A stretch of DNA of 64,000 nt, from positions 1 through 64,000 of the IMG/VR virus record IMGVR_UViG_3300032282_001564; one strand, 5' to 3'. The DNA is from a virus. The notes under the pieces are model-generated. The model ran no database searches. It was not told the origin of the DNA and saw only the letters and a list, made by a program, of their open reading frames with translations. Each line of letters starts with the position of its first letter. Position 1 is the first letter of the stretch. This document shows, in pieces, positions 25,222-40,300 of this stretch. Made by a program: the position numbers and the translations under genes.

Positions 25222-28200
25222 ATGGCACAAACTACTCGTCAAACCAATCTGTTAATTGAACAAGATTGGACTAAGGTTTATCAAGCATTTACTAACGCAG
25301 ACTTCACAAGCTACGACTTTGAGACTCTGCGTAATAGTATGATTGGTTACATCAAGACGTACTATCCTGAAACATTTAACGACTTCTTAGAAAGCTCAGA
25401 ATATCTAGCCTTAATAGATACTATTTGTTTCTTGGGACAAAGCCTAGCATTCCGCACCGACTTAAACGCTCGCGAAAACTTTTTAGACACGGCACAACGC
25501 AAAGACAGTATTTTAAAATTAGCTCGTATGTTGAGCTACAATCCACAGCGTAATACCGGTGCCAGCGGCCTAATCAAAATTGACAGTATCAGTACTACAG
25601 AATCTGTTTACGATAGTAACAGTACAAATTTAGCCAACACAGTTATACATTGGAACGATCTTTCAAATGATAACTGGTTAGAGCAATTCAACACAGTATT
25701 AAATACCGCACTAATTACTAACCAAACAATTGGTAAGCCTGGCAACAGCCAAAAGATCACTGGCATACAAACTGATGAGTATGCTATTTCGTTAAACACA
25801 AACACCATGCCTGTTGCAGGATTTGATGTAAGCGTTAATGGTACTCCTACACATTTTGAAGCGGTGAGTGCAACTACCATTGGACAAAGTTACATCTACG
25901 AAGAAGACCCAACTGTTAGTGGTAAGTTTAATATTTTATATCGCAACGACAACAATGGTAACGGTAGCGTAAACACCGGTTTCTTCTTTTACTTCAAGCA
26001 AGGAACACTACAAGGTACTGCCTTTAACATTCAGAACAGCATACCTAACAACTATATTACTGTAGACACTAAAAATATCAACAACACAGACCATTGGTTA
26101 TATGCATTGAGTGTAAACAATGCACCACAGACAAAATGGAAAGCTGTACCTGCACTTGCTGGTAGCAATGTAATTTACAATCAATTGACTGATAAGAATT
26201 TGTATCAGATTAATACTCTAGACAATGACCGAGTTAATTTAATATTTGGTGACGGATCATTCTCAAATATTCCACAAGGTAATTTTAGATTTTACTATCG
26301 TGTTGGCAATGGTTTAGCTTATACTATTACCCCTGATGACTTTGCACAGGTTATTATTGCATTACCTTACATTGGTAAAAACGGAAACTTAGAAACTCTA
26401 ACATTTACCGCTAGTTTAAAATACACAGTGACCAATGCCGCTGGCAGTCAAACAATGGCCAGCATTAAGGCAAGTGCTCCACAACAGTACTACACACAAA
26501 ATCGTATGATCACCGGGGAAGATTATAATATCTTCCCAATGACTAGCTTTAATAGTATTCAGAAAATTAAAGCAGTTAACCGTACTAGCTCAGGTGTAAG
26601 TTTGTACTTAGACGCTATTGATCCAACTGGCAGTTACTCAACTACAAACATCTTTGGCGATGACGGTAACCTACACGTTACTGGTTCATCTGTCGCAGAT
26701 TATAATACTGACGAGTTTGACTTTTTAACTACTAACGACATTTATGCAACCTTGTACAATGACGTTATTCCTATTGTAAACTCAACAGAAATGCGTAATT
26801 ACTATTACGCCAACTACACACGCTACAACGTGATAGCCGACTCACGTCCGGTAAAGTTTTTACAAACTGACGCATCTACTAGAACTAGTTCTGGGTACTT
26901 GCAAGGTAACATTTCCTATCAAGGTCCAACTGGCTCTACACTATACCACGACATAACACAACAAATTGGCTATGGTATTAACGGTAACTTAAAATATGTT
27001 ACTACAGGATCAACACTACAGTTTGTAGCACCAGAGGGATTCCACTTTAGTCCTGAACACGCTATGTTACCTGGTGGCCCACAGTTACCCGGTGACAGCA
27101 TAAACTTCTGGGCATCGGTACAGTCAGTGGTCAGCAACAACGATCCAAATACACCAAGTCTAGTAACATTTAATACAGTAGTGCCTTCAGGTGCTATATT
27201 AAGTGATTTAGATCTAACTGGCAATCATGCTGTTATTCCTGCTTACAAAAATGACTTTAACAATACACTAATTTCTACTATTGTCGGACAGGTAAAAGCA
27301 AAACTAAACTTTGGTCTACGCTACGATCAAACTAATCAAGTTTGGACAAACATATTACCTAGCGAACTTGGAGCTTCAACAGATTGGTTGTTACGCTTTA
27401 GATACTTCCAAGGTTTATATTATGTAGACTACAGAAGTTTAACCTATAGATTTTCCAGTGCGTCTGGAACTAAGTTCTATTATGATCCAACTAGCACAGT
27501 TTACAGTAGTGCTACCGGTACAAATATTAACGACATTATTAAAGTTTTAAAAATTAATACCCCACCCGAGAATCCACTGGGATTTACTTCTAATGACGTT
27601 GTTTGGCAAATTTACAATAACGTAACAGAAACTGATGGCTATGTTAATAACTCATCTGTATTAGTTAAGTCTCCAGAAACACAAATGGAGTTAGTGCCAG
27701 ACAATCCTGATTTATACAAAACAGTTGTTGGACTAACATCTTCATATCGTCCTGACTTGTACTTTCAATACAAACATAACACACCTAGTCGCAATCGTAT
27801 TGATCCTACTCCTGTTAACTTAATTGACTTATATGTACTAACAGCGGATTATACATCTAGCTATTTTAATTGGCTACGAGATTTAACAGGTACTGTAACA
27901 GAACCAAGTGCCCCAAGTTCATCAAGTTTAGAATTGGCCTATAGTGATTTAAACAATTACAAAACTGTAAGCGACAGTTTAATTTTTAATGCCGCTAAGT
28001 TTAAACCATTGTTTGGTGCAAAAGCTAATCGTGCGTTCCAGGCCAAGTTCCAAATTGTTACAAACCCAAGTATACGTGTAACAGATAACGAAATTAAGAG
28101 TCAAGTAATTACTGCCATTAATGCGTTCTTTGACATAGCAAACTGGGACTTTGGTGATACATTCTATTTTAGTGAATTAGCCGCATACTTACATTCTACA

Positions 28201-28392
28201 TTGGCTCCAAACATTGCCAGCGTATTAATTATACCTGCGGATGCTACACTAGTATTTGGTAACTATTTCCAAATAGATGCAGAACCGTGGGAAATCATCA
28301 CAAGTGCCGCAACAGTAAATGATATTGAAATAGTTTCAGCTATTACTGCGGCAACATTAAATCTCGGTAATCCGTTATTAGGAATTCGTTAA
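25222..28392 (+). CDS. 6: Baseplate wedge protein gp6
   Basis: A 1056-residue wedge core protein (T4 gp6 is 660). The N-terminus is typical: FTSYDFETLRNSMIGYIK (about 28-45), YPETFNDF, YLALIDTICFLGQSLAFRTD and NARENFLDTAQRKDSILKLA (about 85-105), followed by baseplate-J-like segments (YYTQNRMITGEDYN near 430, FNSIQKIKAVNRTSSG). The C-terminus (ITAINAFFDIANWDFGDTFY, near 975) is the dimerisation part seen in gp6 proteins. Extra length lies in inserted beta-rich segments. Its stop overlaps the start of the giant gene. Confidence 0.9.
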   Translation: MAQTTRQTNLLIEQDWTKVYQAFTNADFTSYDFETLRNSMIGYIKTYYPETFNDFLESSEYLALIDTICFLGQSLAFRTDLNARENFLDTAQRKDSILKLARMLSYNPQRNTGASGLIKIDSISTTESVYDSNSTNLANTVIHWNDLSNDNWLEQFNTVLNTALITNQTIGKPGNSQKITGIQTDEYAISLNTNTMPVAGFDVSVNGTPTHFEAVSATTIGQSYIYEEDPTVSGKFNILYRNDNNGNGSVNTGFFFYFKQGTLQGTAFNIQNSIPNNYITVDTKNINNTDHWLYALSVNNAPQTKWKAVPALAGSNVIYNQLTDKNLYQINTLDNDRVNLIFGDGSFSNIPQGNFRFYYRVGNGLAYTITPDDFAQVIIALPYIGKNGNLETLTFTASLKYTVTNAAGSQTMASIKASAPQQYYTQNRMITGEDYNIFPMTSFNSIQKIKAVNRTSSGVSLYLDAIDPTGSYSTTNIFGDDGNLHVTGSSVADYNTDEFDFLTTNDIYATLYNDVIPIVNSTEMRNYYYANYTRYNVIADSRPVKFLQTDASTRTSSGYLQGNISYQGPTGSTLYHDITQQIGYGINGNLKYVTTGSTLQFVAPEGFHFSPEHAMLPGGPQLPGDSINFWASVQSVVSNNDPNTPSLVTFNTVVPSGAILSDLDLTGNHAVIPAYKNDFNNTLISTIVGQVKAKLNFGLRYDQTNQVWTNILPSELGASTDWLLRFRYFQGLYYVDYRSLTYRFSSASGTKFYYDPTSTVYSSATGTNINDIIKVLKINTPPENPLGFTSNDVVWQIYNNVTETDGYVNNSSVLVKSPETQMELVPDNPDLYKTVVGLTSSYRPDLYFQYKHNTPSRNRIDPTPVNLIDLYVLTADYTSSYFNWLRDLTGTVTEPSAPSSSSLELAYSDLNNYKTVSDSLIFNAAKFKPLFGAKANRAFQAKFQIVTNPSIRVTDNEIKSQVITAINAFFDIANWDFGDTFYFSELAAYLHSTLAPNIASVLIIPADATLVFGNYFQIDAEPWEIITSAATVNDIEIVSAITAATLNLGNPLLGIR

Positions 28393-31300
28393 TGGCAAAA
28401 GTAAGATCGATTAATTTTTTACCACAGGTATTTAGATCTGACGCTAACCAAAGGTTCTTTAGTTCTACGGTTGACCAATTAGTCACAGACAGTACTAACC
28501 GTGTCATTGATGGATACATAGGTCGTAAGTTTAGCCCAACATATAAACTTGGCGATAACTATACACCTGAATCAACAACAAGTCGTAAAGCATATCAACT
28601 TGAACCTGGCGTAGTTATTAAGGATGATGATAAAAATATTATCTTTAGTTCTGGCTATGCTGATCTTTTGACTACACTAAACACTAATAGAAGTAGTACA
28701 AAAAATCATCAACGACTATTTGCCGCTGACTACTATAACTACGATGGTCGTTTTGACTACGATAAGTTTATTAACTATACCAATTACTATTGGTTACCTG
28801 ATGGTCCCGAGTCAGTTGAAGTAACAGCAGGCTCTGTACCGTTCCAGAGAACATTTGTTGTAACAAAGAATACCGCAGTAGGCGGATATACTTTTAGCGA
28901 CCTAGACGGTCATCCAAATACACAAATTACTCTTGCACGTGGAGGTACTTACCAATTCATAGTTGATCAGCCGGGATCAAAATTCTGGATACAAAGTCAA
29001 CTTGGCTTGTCTGGCCGTGACCCAAATACACCAACAGTTAATACACGTGAAGTATATGGTGTTCAAAACAACGGATCTGACAGCGGAGTCGTTTTATTTT
29101 CTGTTCCGCAGAAAAACGCACAAGATTTTTATACACAAATGTCACGCGATGGTATTGTAGATATAGCAACTACAATTCCTTATACAAAAATACAAAACCG
29201 TTTGTTCAGCGATTTTATTCGCGAATATCCCGAGGGTATTGATGGCATTACTAGTTTATTAAATCGTAAGACTATTGTTTTTGTTGGTAACCAAGTAGAC
29301 AGCAGTGAGTGGACAACACCTGTATTCCCATCCGATGATGTAACTAATACAAGTCCAGTTACCGACCATGAAATAATTAATAACCCAACACGCACTGGTA
29401 TTTGGCAAATCAATTTAACAGCATTACCTAACGGTGATTCAGTAATACAAGTTAATCCATATGGCCCTGTATATCAACAGCATAGAATATATGTTCGTTC
29501 TGGCGAGACATACGGCTCAGTACACGTTTGGTTAAACAATCTATACAGATATAATGTAATTCCGGTTATTACAGCCGACGCAGACTATTTGTACTACCAA
29601 GATGGCGCCACAGGCAACTTCTGCGGAGAGATTAAATTAATTGATAATGCCAGCGAGCCAATTAATATTGATAGAGATATCATTGGCAAAAAAGGTTACA
29701 CAAGCCCTAACGGCGTTATCTTTACCAATGGTTTAAAAATTCAATTTGATAGTAATGTATCACCAGACACATACTACGGTGCGAAGTTTACAGATTTTCA
29801 AACTTGGTCTAAGGATGTTATAGCTCTTGGCGGAGTTGTGACCGGAGGCATTGCACGATTAAATGGAAAAATTATCGGCGATTGGAGTAACAACCAAGGC
29901 TGGATATACAACAACGAATATTATGTTGAAGGTGTTGGGCAAGCAATTAAATTAGTATCAACACGATTCTTGCAAGTTCCGTTACACCTAAGTGCCGATA
30001 TACAAACTGCCGGCGATTATATAACTATCAACCGAGCTAGCCAAGACAGCAACACATGGAGCTCTACAAATCGTTGGTTCCATAAAGATGTATTAGCCGC
30101 AACAGCAAAATACAATAGCCAGTCTGAAATTGACTATGGCCCTAATTTATCAGCTCGTCGTCCAATTATTGAATTTGAACCTAATCTACAACTTTGGAAC
30201 TTTGGCCGCAAAGCTAAAACAAAAGTTGAGTTATTCATTGATACAGCAACAGACGCATTTGTTGATATTGAAGGCAAGATGTCGTATACCCTTGATGGTA
30301 TATTACTAAAGCCCGGTATGCGAATTATATTTTCAAGAGACTACGACCAAAATGTAAAAAACAACATTTGGGAAGTACAAATTGAAACTATTAATTCTTC
30401 AAACTTTATTCGTTTAATACAAACAGCCGATGATCCTGTACTTGATGGCGAAAACATTTTTGTTAAATTGGGATCTAATGCCGATAAGATTTACAGATTC
30501 AACGGCACAGCTAATAGCTGGAATGAGTGTCAATACAAGAGTTCGTTTAATCAAGAACCTATGTTTGACCTAGTTGACGCCGATGGATATAGCTTTGGCG
30601 ATACAACAATTTACCCAGGCACTACATTTGCTGGCACTAGATTCTTTGGTTATGCACATGGTAGCGGAAACAATGACGTTGTACTTGGGTTTCCATTAAA
30701 GTATCAAAACTTTAATAACATTGGCGATATTGTTTTTGACAACTACTACGATACACAAACATTTAACTATACCGGTAGCACAGTTGAGTGCAGTTCTGGT
30801 TATCTATATAAAGATGTTGGATTAGCTACAGAAGCTAAAGTTAATAACTGGGTAAGCGGTGTAGAACCAACTTTACAGTATCAACTATTAACAACATTCT
30901 ACGAAGGTCGTGTAATTACAGACGCAACATCAACTGAATTTGCCTATGTACAAATAGATACATTACCTAATAAATCAGCAACAGTTTCTTATTTTAAAGT
31001 ATATCTAAACAACACATTATTAACCAACGGCGTTGATTATGATGTTACTAAGTACGGTGTTTATAACATTATATTGTTTACCAATGATGAAAATAAAAAT
31101 ATAAAATTATCAGTTGGTGATAAAATTGATGTGGCTATCTACAGCGACACACCAAGTACTAACACAGAGAGTTATTACGAAATACCTAATAACCTTGAAT
31201 ATAATCCATTAAATGAAACATTCAAGACAATAACACTAGGGCAGTTGCGTACACACTACAACACATTGATTGAAAATACAGCTCAATCTGTTGCTAGTTC

Positions 31301-34300
31301 ACGTCCAATTCAAGACAGTTATCTAAAGAAACAAGGCGGAACATTACTACAACAAAGTAGTCCGCTTGTTTACGCAATGGCATTTTTAAATGATCCAGAT
31401 GCTAATTTTATTGACTCAATTAACTTAGCCAGAAAAGAATACGGAAAATTTAAAAACAAGTTCTTAAATCTTTGCGAAACTTTAACTACAATAGATTATA
31501 ACGATCCAGTTATTGGCGTTGATACTATTTTACAAAATATTAATGCCATTAAAAATAGCAGTTTCTCTTGGTACTATTCAGATATGGTACCACAAGGCAA
31601 GAATTATAATTCTGTTGTATACACAGTATTAAATGCTCGTCAGACTAATTACGAAATTAGTTCAATATTTGATTATACACAATTAAGCAATCGTGCGGTG
31701 TTAGTATATGTAAACGGAGAACAGAAAGTATTAGGCCCGGACTATACTTTTAGTTTAGTAAGTCCTGCTATTATATTCTCTACAACATTAACTATTGGTG
31801 ACACAATTGAAATTCGCGATTACTTTGATACTGACGGAAACTATATCCCTGAAACTCCAACTAAGTTAGGATTATATCCAAAGTTTGAGCCAGAGATTTA
31901 TACAGATATTACATATCAGATTCCTGTACAGGTAATTAGAGGACACGATGGTAGTATTACTCCAGCGTTTGGTGACTTTAGAGATCAGTACATATTAGAA
32001 CTTGAAAAACGTATCTATAATAACATCAAGGCTGATTATAAACAAAACATGATGGAATTATATGATATAATTCCTGGCCGATTCCGTACAACAGATTACT
32101 CGGCAATTGAATGGGCAAGACTATTATCACACAGCTTCCTACAATGGACTGGCGCAAATAATCTTGACTACTTAACCAATACTTGGTACGAACCTGACAA
32201 CCATTGGACGTGGAACTATTCACTTGGATTCAAAGATGTAGTCGATGGTTCTAACTTACGTGGATCATGGCGAGCAATTTATGAGTACTGGTTTGACACT
32301 GACACACCTAACCTAACTCCTTGGGAAATGTTAGGCTTTGGTAGTAAGCCCAGCTGGTGGGAAGACCGTTATGGTCCCGCACCATATACACAAGGCAACG
32401 CTGTTCTATGGGACGACCTTGAGGCCGGCTACATCTGGAACAATGGCAATCCTTATACAGACACACGTTTTGCCCGTCCTGGGTTAAGTAACTTTATTCC
32501 AGTTAACAATGAAGGTAACTTACTGTCACCAACAGAAATACCTTTAACAAAACAATATACAACTACCAATGCCGGTAAACCTTATTCACCAGGCGAGCGT
32601 GGCCCTGTTGAACAAGCATGGGTACGTAGCAGTGATTATCCTTTTGCAATACAAGTTGCATTGGCAGTTGCAAAGCCAGCAAAATATTTTAGTACACAAA
32701 TAGACATTAGTCGTTTTTATACAAACCCAGTAACTGGACATTTATCAACTGCGGCAAATAAAAAATTAGCACCAGGTCTAGTTGTAGTCAATGGCGATAC
32801 CACTTTGGGTACAACTAAACGAGCCAGCGGATATTTAAACTGGATCGCAGATAACATTAAACACTTTGGTATTGATCCAGTTACTACTCTTAACGGTTTC
32901 TTTAGAAACTTTAATGTACAACTAACACACAAGGTTGGTGGATTTACAGATCAAAAGTTAATTACTGTAACAGCCGAGCAAACAAGCCCTGGTACTAAAA
33001 ATGCCAGCGTATTAATTCCTAACGAAAACTATCATTTATATCTTAATAAATCAGTACCTCAGGCAATAATATCCTACAGCGGAGTTATTGTTGAACGAGT
33101 ACAAAATGGTTATAGCGTAACTGGATACGATAACAGTGATCCATTCTTTAATGTATTGCTAAGTCGTTCTAGTAACAACAAAGAAGTAATTCGTGTTAAC
33201 GCAGTTGATATTACTATCCTAAAAGATACAAATAATACAGTTATACAAATACCATACGGAACAGTCTTTACTTCCATTAATCAAGTAGTTGACTTTTTAG
33301 TTAGCTATCAACGATTCTTAGAACGCCAGGGTTTCAAATTTGATCAATGGGATCAAGATTTACAAAAACAACGAGACTTTGTTTTAAGTGCTCAAGAGTT
33401 TGCCTATTGGAGTCAGCAAGGATTTGATATTGGTAGCGTTATTGTATTATCTCCAGTATCGCAAAAAATTGAAGTAAACTCAATACAATCTATTGTTGGT
33501 AGCATTACAAACTTACCTGGTCAAGGTCGATTATTTGACCAAAACTTTAAGCCAATTAAGCCAACAGCATTTAATATAGTACGTCAGCCAGGCGATGCCG
33601 GCGAGTTTAATACAACTACAATTTCAACAGTTGACGGATCGGTTATTGCGTTTGCTAAATTAAATCTAGTACAGTTTGAACATGTGCTAATATTTGACAA
33701 CGTTGATAACTTTAACGACATTATATACCTACCACACCTAGGTAATCGCCAATTCCGTTTAGGAATCAAAGGACGAGCCACAGGTAATTGGAACGGAACA
33801 ATGAGTACCGATGGATACGTATATAACGATCCTATTATTGACTCATGGAAGCAAGGCACAGATTATAACACTGGCGATCTTGTTAAATTTAATAACGCTT
33901 ATTACACAGCAACTACAAATATTCCAGCAAGTGAAAAATTTGGTAATAACTTATGGAAGCAGATTAATCCTACTGATATACAAACAGGCCTATTACCTAG
34001 CTTAGGCACTAACGCACAGGTGTTTGAGAAAATATACGACATGGATAACCCACCAGACGCACATGACCTGCAGATGTTTAGTGCTGGTTTAATTGGATTC
34101 CGTGAACGCCCATTCTTAACGGATCTTGGATTAAGCATATCAAACCAAGCTAAATTCTATCAAGGTTATGTCAAAGAAAAAGGTACTATTAATGCTATTA
34201 ACGCATTAACCAGAGCTAAGTTTAACAACGTCAATGGCGAACTTAATACCTATGAAGAATGGGCTTTCCAAGTTGGTGCGTATGGTGATATAGATAATAA

Positions 34301-37300
34301 TAAATTTGCAGAGTTTGTACTTGATCAAAGTGTATTCACAGTAAACCCTGTGACTGTCTTATTAACAGATCATTATAAAGATGGCAACGCTATTGTTAAC
34401 CTAGCCGTTACTGGTAACACATTAACTTCTAATGTTTATAACTCTAACGATCTATTAAGCACGAGTACAAAGATGTACGATAATAGATTGCCTAACGCCA
34501 AGGTAATGACAGATTTGCCAACTGCGGGCTTTGTAAACATTAACGACATCGACGATACTATTTTTGATCTGAGCACTATTGATCAATCACAAGATACAAA
34601 CTATTCGATTGGCAATAAAATTTGGGTAGCAAAGGATTCAAATAAAAAGTGGAATGTATTCCGTGTTTGTGAAACAGGAATACTAGCTAAAAAATTAACT
34701 TATACACTTGACGATTATGTACAAGTTGATTTTGATAATCCGCACAATTTCTTAGTTGACGATTATCTAGTATTGAAAAACTTTAACAAGAAATGGGATG
34801 GTTTATATAAAATTGTAAACATACCAAATCGTGTATCTGTTACTATACAACTTAAAGATAAAACAAAATTAGGATATCTAATATCAGTTAGCCCATTTTC
34901 GGGTTCAGGATTAGTACATAAGCTATCATCCGTTGTACTAGATTCTGTCAAGGAACTACCTGATGTTCGTCCATTGTACGACTGGGACGACGGCGAACAC
35001 GTTTGGATTGAAAATTCTTCACCATTGGGCTGGGGAACATTTACTGTTAAAAGACCTTGGCTGGCAAATACAGTACAGTCAAGAACCAGTGCCACTCCTG
35101 GAGTACGTGGAAACTATGGCGCGGCAACAGCATCTAGTTTAGATAACAATTGGTTATATGTTGGCGCACCTGGTACAAGCACAGTAGAGATTTTATCTAA
35201 TGTAAATTATGTTTATAGTTCTGCTAACGTAATTAATAGTGCAGACAATAACTTTGGTTATAGCATTGCAACATCAAAGGACTTTGTTGTTATTAGTTCT
35301 CCTGATGCAGGAAATGTACGTGTATACACACACGGATCTACAACACCATTACAGGTAATTACATCAGCTAATGCCAATGGTAAGTTTGGATCAAGCGTCG
35401 ACATCAGCAATGACGGACATTGGTTATATGTGTCTGAACCTGCTACTGGTGTAGTACACGCTTATACCACAGTAGCAAACACAGCCGCTAATTTAAACTA
35501 TGTTAAAGTATCAACTAAAACTGTAAACAGTAGCATTATTAAAACCAATGCCAGCGGTACACGATTATTTGTCGGTGCACCAAACGACTTTAACGGATAC
35601 AACCAAGGCGGTAATGTTTATGTATACACTAGAACTGCTAACACAGTTTCATCTGCACAGACAATTTCTGGTGTATTTAAAAACGATAACGCAAGATTTG
35701 GTACAAGTTTAGACATTGATAAAACTGGTAATAACTTGTTTGTTGGTGTGCCTAACTCAACTATTTCTACTTACGCAAACGGATTGGTAGAACGTTGGAT
35801 ATACAACGGATCACAGTTTGTGCATCAAGCAAATATCGCACACCCTGGCAATACACCGGGCACATTTGGTAGTAGTATCAGTGTAACAGCAGATGCAAAA
35901 TTATTAGCGGTTGGTAGTGCTGGTAGCCAAGGCGAAGAAAGTACTACATTTGATAATGATGCAACACAAATTGACAAGCACACAACTAAATTCATTGATT
36001 ATATTATGAACAGTGGTGTGGTCTATATGTTTGATTCATTAATAGACTACAAAGTAGCCAATGATCCTGGTACATATATCTACGGACAAGAACTATCTGC
36101 ACAATTAACTAGCGGAGACCAATTTGGTACTAGTATAGTTGCAACTAGAGATGTTGTTGTAGTTGGCGCACCGGGCGTAACTGTTGATGAATATGTTAGT
36201 GCTGGTGAATCACACGTTTATGTAAATGCAAACAAAACGCCAATGTGGGATCGTACCAGAGAACAACAACCTGTTGTAGACATTGACAGTATTAACAGAA
36301 CTTTTGTATTTGATAAAACAAACAACAACATTCTAGCCGCACTAGATTATTTTGATCCAAACAAGGGCAAAATATTAAATTCTGTTGCTAGTGATGTTGA
36401 TTATCAACGTATTGGCGATCCAGCATTATACAACGCTGGTAGCACATCATCGGTTATTGATCTGCATTGGGGGCCAGACCAAGTTGGAAAAATTTGGTGG
36501 GACCTTGACCACATCCGATTTATTGATTATGAACAGGATGATTTATACTATAGATTGAACCACTGGGGTAAACGATTCCCGGGCAGTCAAGTACTAGTTT
36601 ACGAATGGGTTGAAAGTGATGTACCGCCAAGCAAGTACGAAGGCGATGGTACGCCATTGTACATGGACGATAGCAAATATTCTACTTATGGATTTGTTGA
36701 CCCAGCTGGCGCAATCAAATTGAAATACTATTTCTGGGTATCAGAAAAAACAACAATTAATGTCGATGCTGGAAAATCTAACAGCGCCTACAGCATTGCG
36801 GCTTCAATTGAAAATCCACAAAGTCAGGGAGTTGCATACGCAACAGTATTGCGTGATGATTGTTTAGCATTATACAATGTTAGCCAAGTATTGTCAGGTA
36901 AAAATGCAGTTCTACACATTACTAGCCGTAGCACAAACGCTGGGTTGATACACAGTGAATATGCACTGGTACAAGAAGGTAACCCTGCAAGTTTAATCCC
37001 GGGTTCTATTAAAGATAAGTTTATTGACAGTTTAGCCGGTCAGGATAAAATTGGTAATCCGGTTCCTGATCCTACACTAACACCAGCACAGGCCTATGGT
37101 ATAAACATTCGACCAAGACAAAGTATGTTTGTAAGCCATGACTTGGCATTGTCTAACTATCTTGAACTAGTTAACAATATTATGGCTACATACCAAGTAG
37201 CACGCCGAAAAGTTTTAACATTATTAAACAGCGAAGAATCTGCACCAAATATTAACACAGGCTTATACAGCCAGATTGTTAATAACGATACAGAATTGGG

Positions 37301-40300
37301 CTATATTAATACAACCAGCCTCGCTACAGGTTACAGCATCCTGGTAGTCAGTGATGAAACTCAAATGGGTAAATGGGCAATTTATACTTGGGACGGCGAT
37401 GCATGGGCAATATCTCGAGTACAGGATTATAAAACCAATTTATACTGGAACTATGCTGACTGGTACACATCAGACTATGATGTTACACGAGCCCCGGACT
37501 TAACTGTAGCAACAGCATTGGAGTTAGGAAAATATACTCTAGTGGCTGAAACTTATGTTAAAGTAACAGATGCTGGTAATGGCGATTTTGAAATTTATTA
37601 TATAGATGCCGATCTTAATAAGACTCTAGTAGGCATCCAAAACGGTACAGTTCAAATATCCACTGGCAGTATTCCTAAAATGGAATTACGTCAACTTTTA
37701 ATTGCAATGCAAGAAGAAATTTTTGTTGATGATTTAGCATTAGACTATAATAAGATTTTCTTTGCGTTAATTAAATTTGCTCTGACTGAGCAAAAAAATC
37801 CTGACTGGGTATTTAAAACCAGCTTCTTGACTGCTACACAATACCTACGTAAGTTAGAGCAATTCCCTAGCTATATTGCTGACAACCAGGATTTCTACAA
37901 AGAATATATTAACGAAGTTAAACCATATCGCACAGTACTACGTGAGTTTGTTGTAGATTATTTACGTAATGATAGCTATAGCGGTGACGTTACTGACTTT
38001 GATTTACCACCATACTGGGATTCAACATTAACTGTGTATCGTAGTCCAAGTGGCGAACAGGCATATGACACTACTTTGCTAACACAAGGCAAATACAATG
38101 CGTGGTCAGACAACTACAAATATAAGTTAATCGGAATACAAGTTAACCATGCAGGTACTGGATATACATTACCTCCGCAGATTGTTATTATTGATGAAGG
38201 CGGCCATGGAGCTGAAGCATACGCAACTCTTGATGGTAATGGCGGCGTCGGTGAAATTATAGTTACTAATCCAGGCGAAGGATTTGTTATAGCACCTAAG
38301 ATTATTATTAACGGTAGCGGAACTGGCGCAGTTGCAAGCCCAATATTACGTAATGTCTATCTAGATGACATGAGCGGTTACAACCTAGTGCGTAGTTTGT
38401 CTACTACTATCAAATTTGATAGAACTAGTTACACAAATCCAAATACCTTTGTATTTTGGGACACATTAACATCGGCAAACGTTGGACAACAAATACCAGA
38501 TGGTACAATCTTACGTACTGATGATATACTACGTAAATTAGTTATTAACAATTGGGTAGCAAATACTTCTGCTAACCTAGGTTCATTGATGTACCGCGGC
38601 GGTAACACATATACTGTCACCGGCAATGTATACCAAGCTGTGTTTAACAGTAACGTATTGTCTAACTTGGCATTAATAACAGCAAACGCTAGATCGTTAA
38701 CTGTGGACGCTAATATTACATTCCCGTATGCAAGTGTTACATCATTGACAGCCAAAGACTTTGACAATGCAAATGATCGTATTGTAGCCTTTAATGGTAA
38801 TATTGATCTTTCCAACGTAACAGATGGCATTGACTACATGGGCGTTATTGTTGATGGTAATGAATATATTCCATATGCCGAAAATGATAGCGTAATTGAA
38901 AGTCGTTATACTGACTCTTTAGGTGTTGATCCAAGTGGCATAGATATTGACGGTGGTGGTTACGTTGACGTTTACAGTAGTCATGCACCACAGGAACTAG
39001 TACCCGGTCGTATGTATGACAGTTTGAATATGTCGGTGTACACAGCCGGTGATAACCAATCGTTGGCCTATCGTATATTCAACGACATGAATCATAATAT
39101 TAACTATTATAGAATTTCATCTGATTACACTACAACATTGTCTGCTAACTTGTCATTGACTGATGAGTATATGTATGTTGACGATGCAACAAAATTACCT
39201 ACACCAGATACTGTAAGAGGTTATCCTGGCGTAGTATTTGTCAACGGTGAAAAAATTACCTACTGGAGAAACTATGCAAAAGAAACTCCAACAGCATGGG
39301 TAGCAAACCTAAGGGTTGGGATCGGCGAATTAATTTCGTACCAAAGCAATACATACATCACTACTGGAAATGTATTTGCTCGTTATTTTGCCAACATATC
39401 ATCGCATACCAATAATTCATCAAACATTGATATTTCTGGCAATGCTAATGTGCGTCTGGTAACAAACATAAACACTATAACGCGACTACGTAGAGCAGTT
39501 GAGGGCACCGGTCCAAGTAACGTTCATTTAGCTGGGTCAAGAGTTGTTGCTTCAAACTTTGAGCAGGCTGTTCCTGGTACTACAATTACAACAAAAACTA
39601 TTGCATCTGAAACATCTTATCAGACTACAGATGTTGCCAGTGTAGTGTTGGCAATGGATTTAACTAACCCTATTAGTGCTAACCTTGGCGACAATCTACA
39701 ACAACAAATTGTAGTTGATGATTGGCGTAACGGTGAATACTCTGTTGGTAGCTTTGTTTACTGGGACGGTGACACATACCAAACTACAGCAAATATATTT
39801 GTTCGTACAGTGGGATGGCAGTCTAATACAGTTTATCCTACCGGTTCATACGTAACACAAAATGGTAACACCTATGTTACTACTGGAAACGCATGGGCAC
39901 AAAACAAATCGTGGACAGCCAATACTGTATTTGCAACTAATTCCAATATCTATATTGGTTCAAACAGTTACTACACAACAACAGGTAACGTTTATGTAAG
40001 TATACCTACCTGGACCAGCAATACCGTATTTGCTACTAACACATCTATCTATCACAATGGTAATGTGTATCGAGTAACCGGCAACGTTTATGCACCAAAT
40101 GTAACCTGGGCTCCAGGATTGATTGTTCCTACTGGTAGTTACATTAACTATCAAGGTAGTACATATCAAACTATGGGCAACGTTGGTTATATTACCCGTG
40201 GCAATATAACTTATGCTAACGGAAACATTATCAGCTATGGTACAACATCATTGGCATCATGGAATAAATTGGCCTGGCGTGTAATACCAGTCGACAATAC

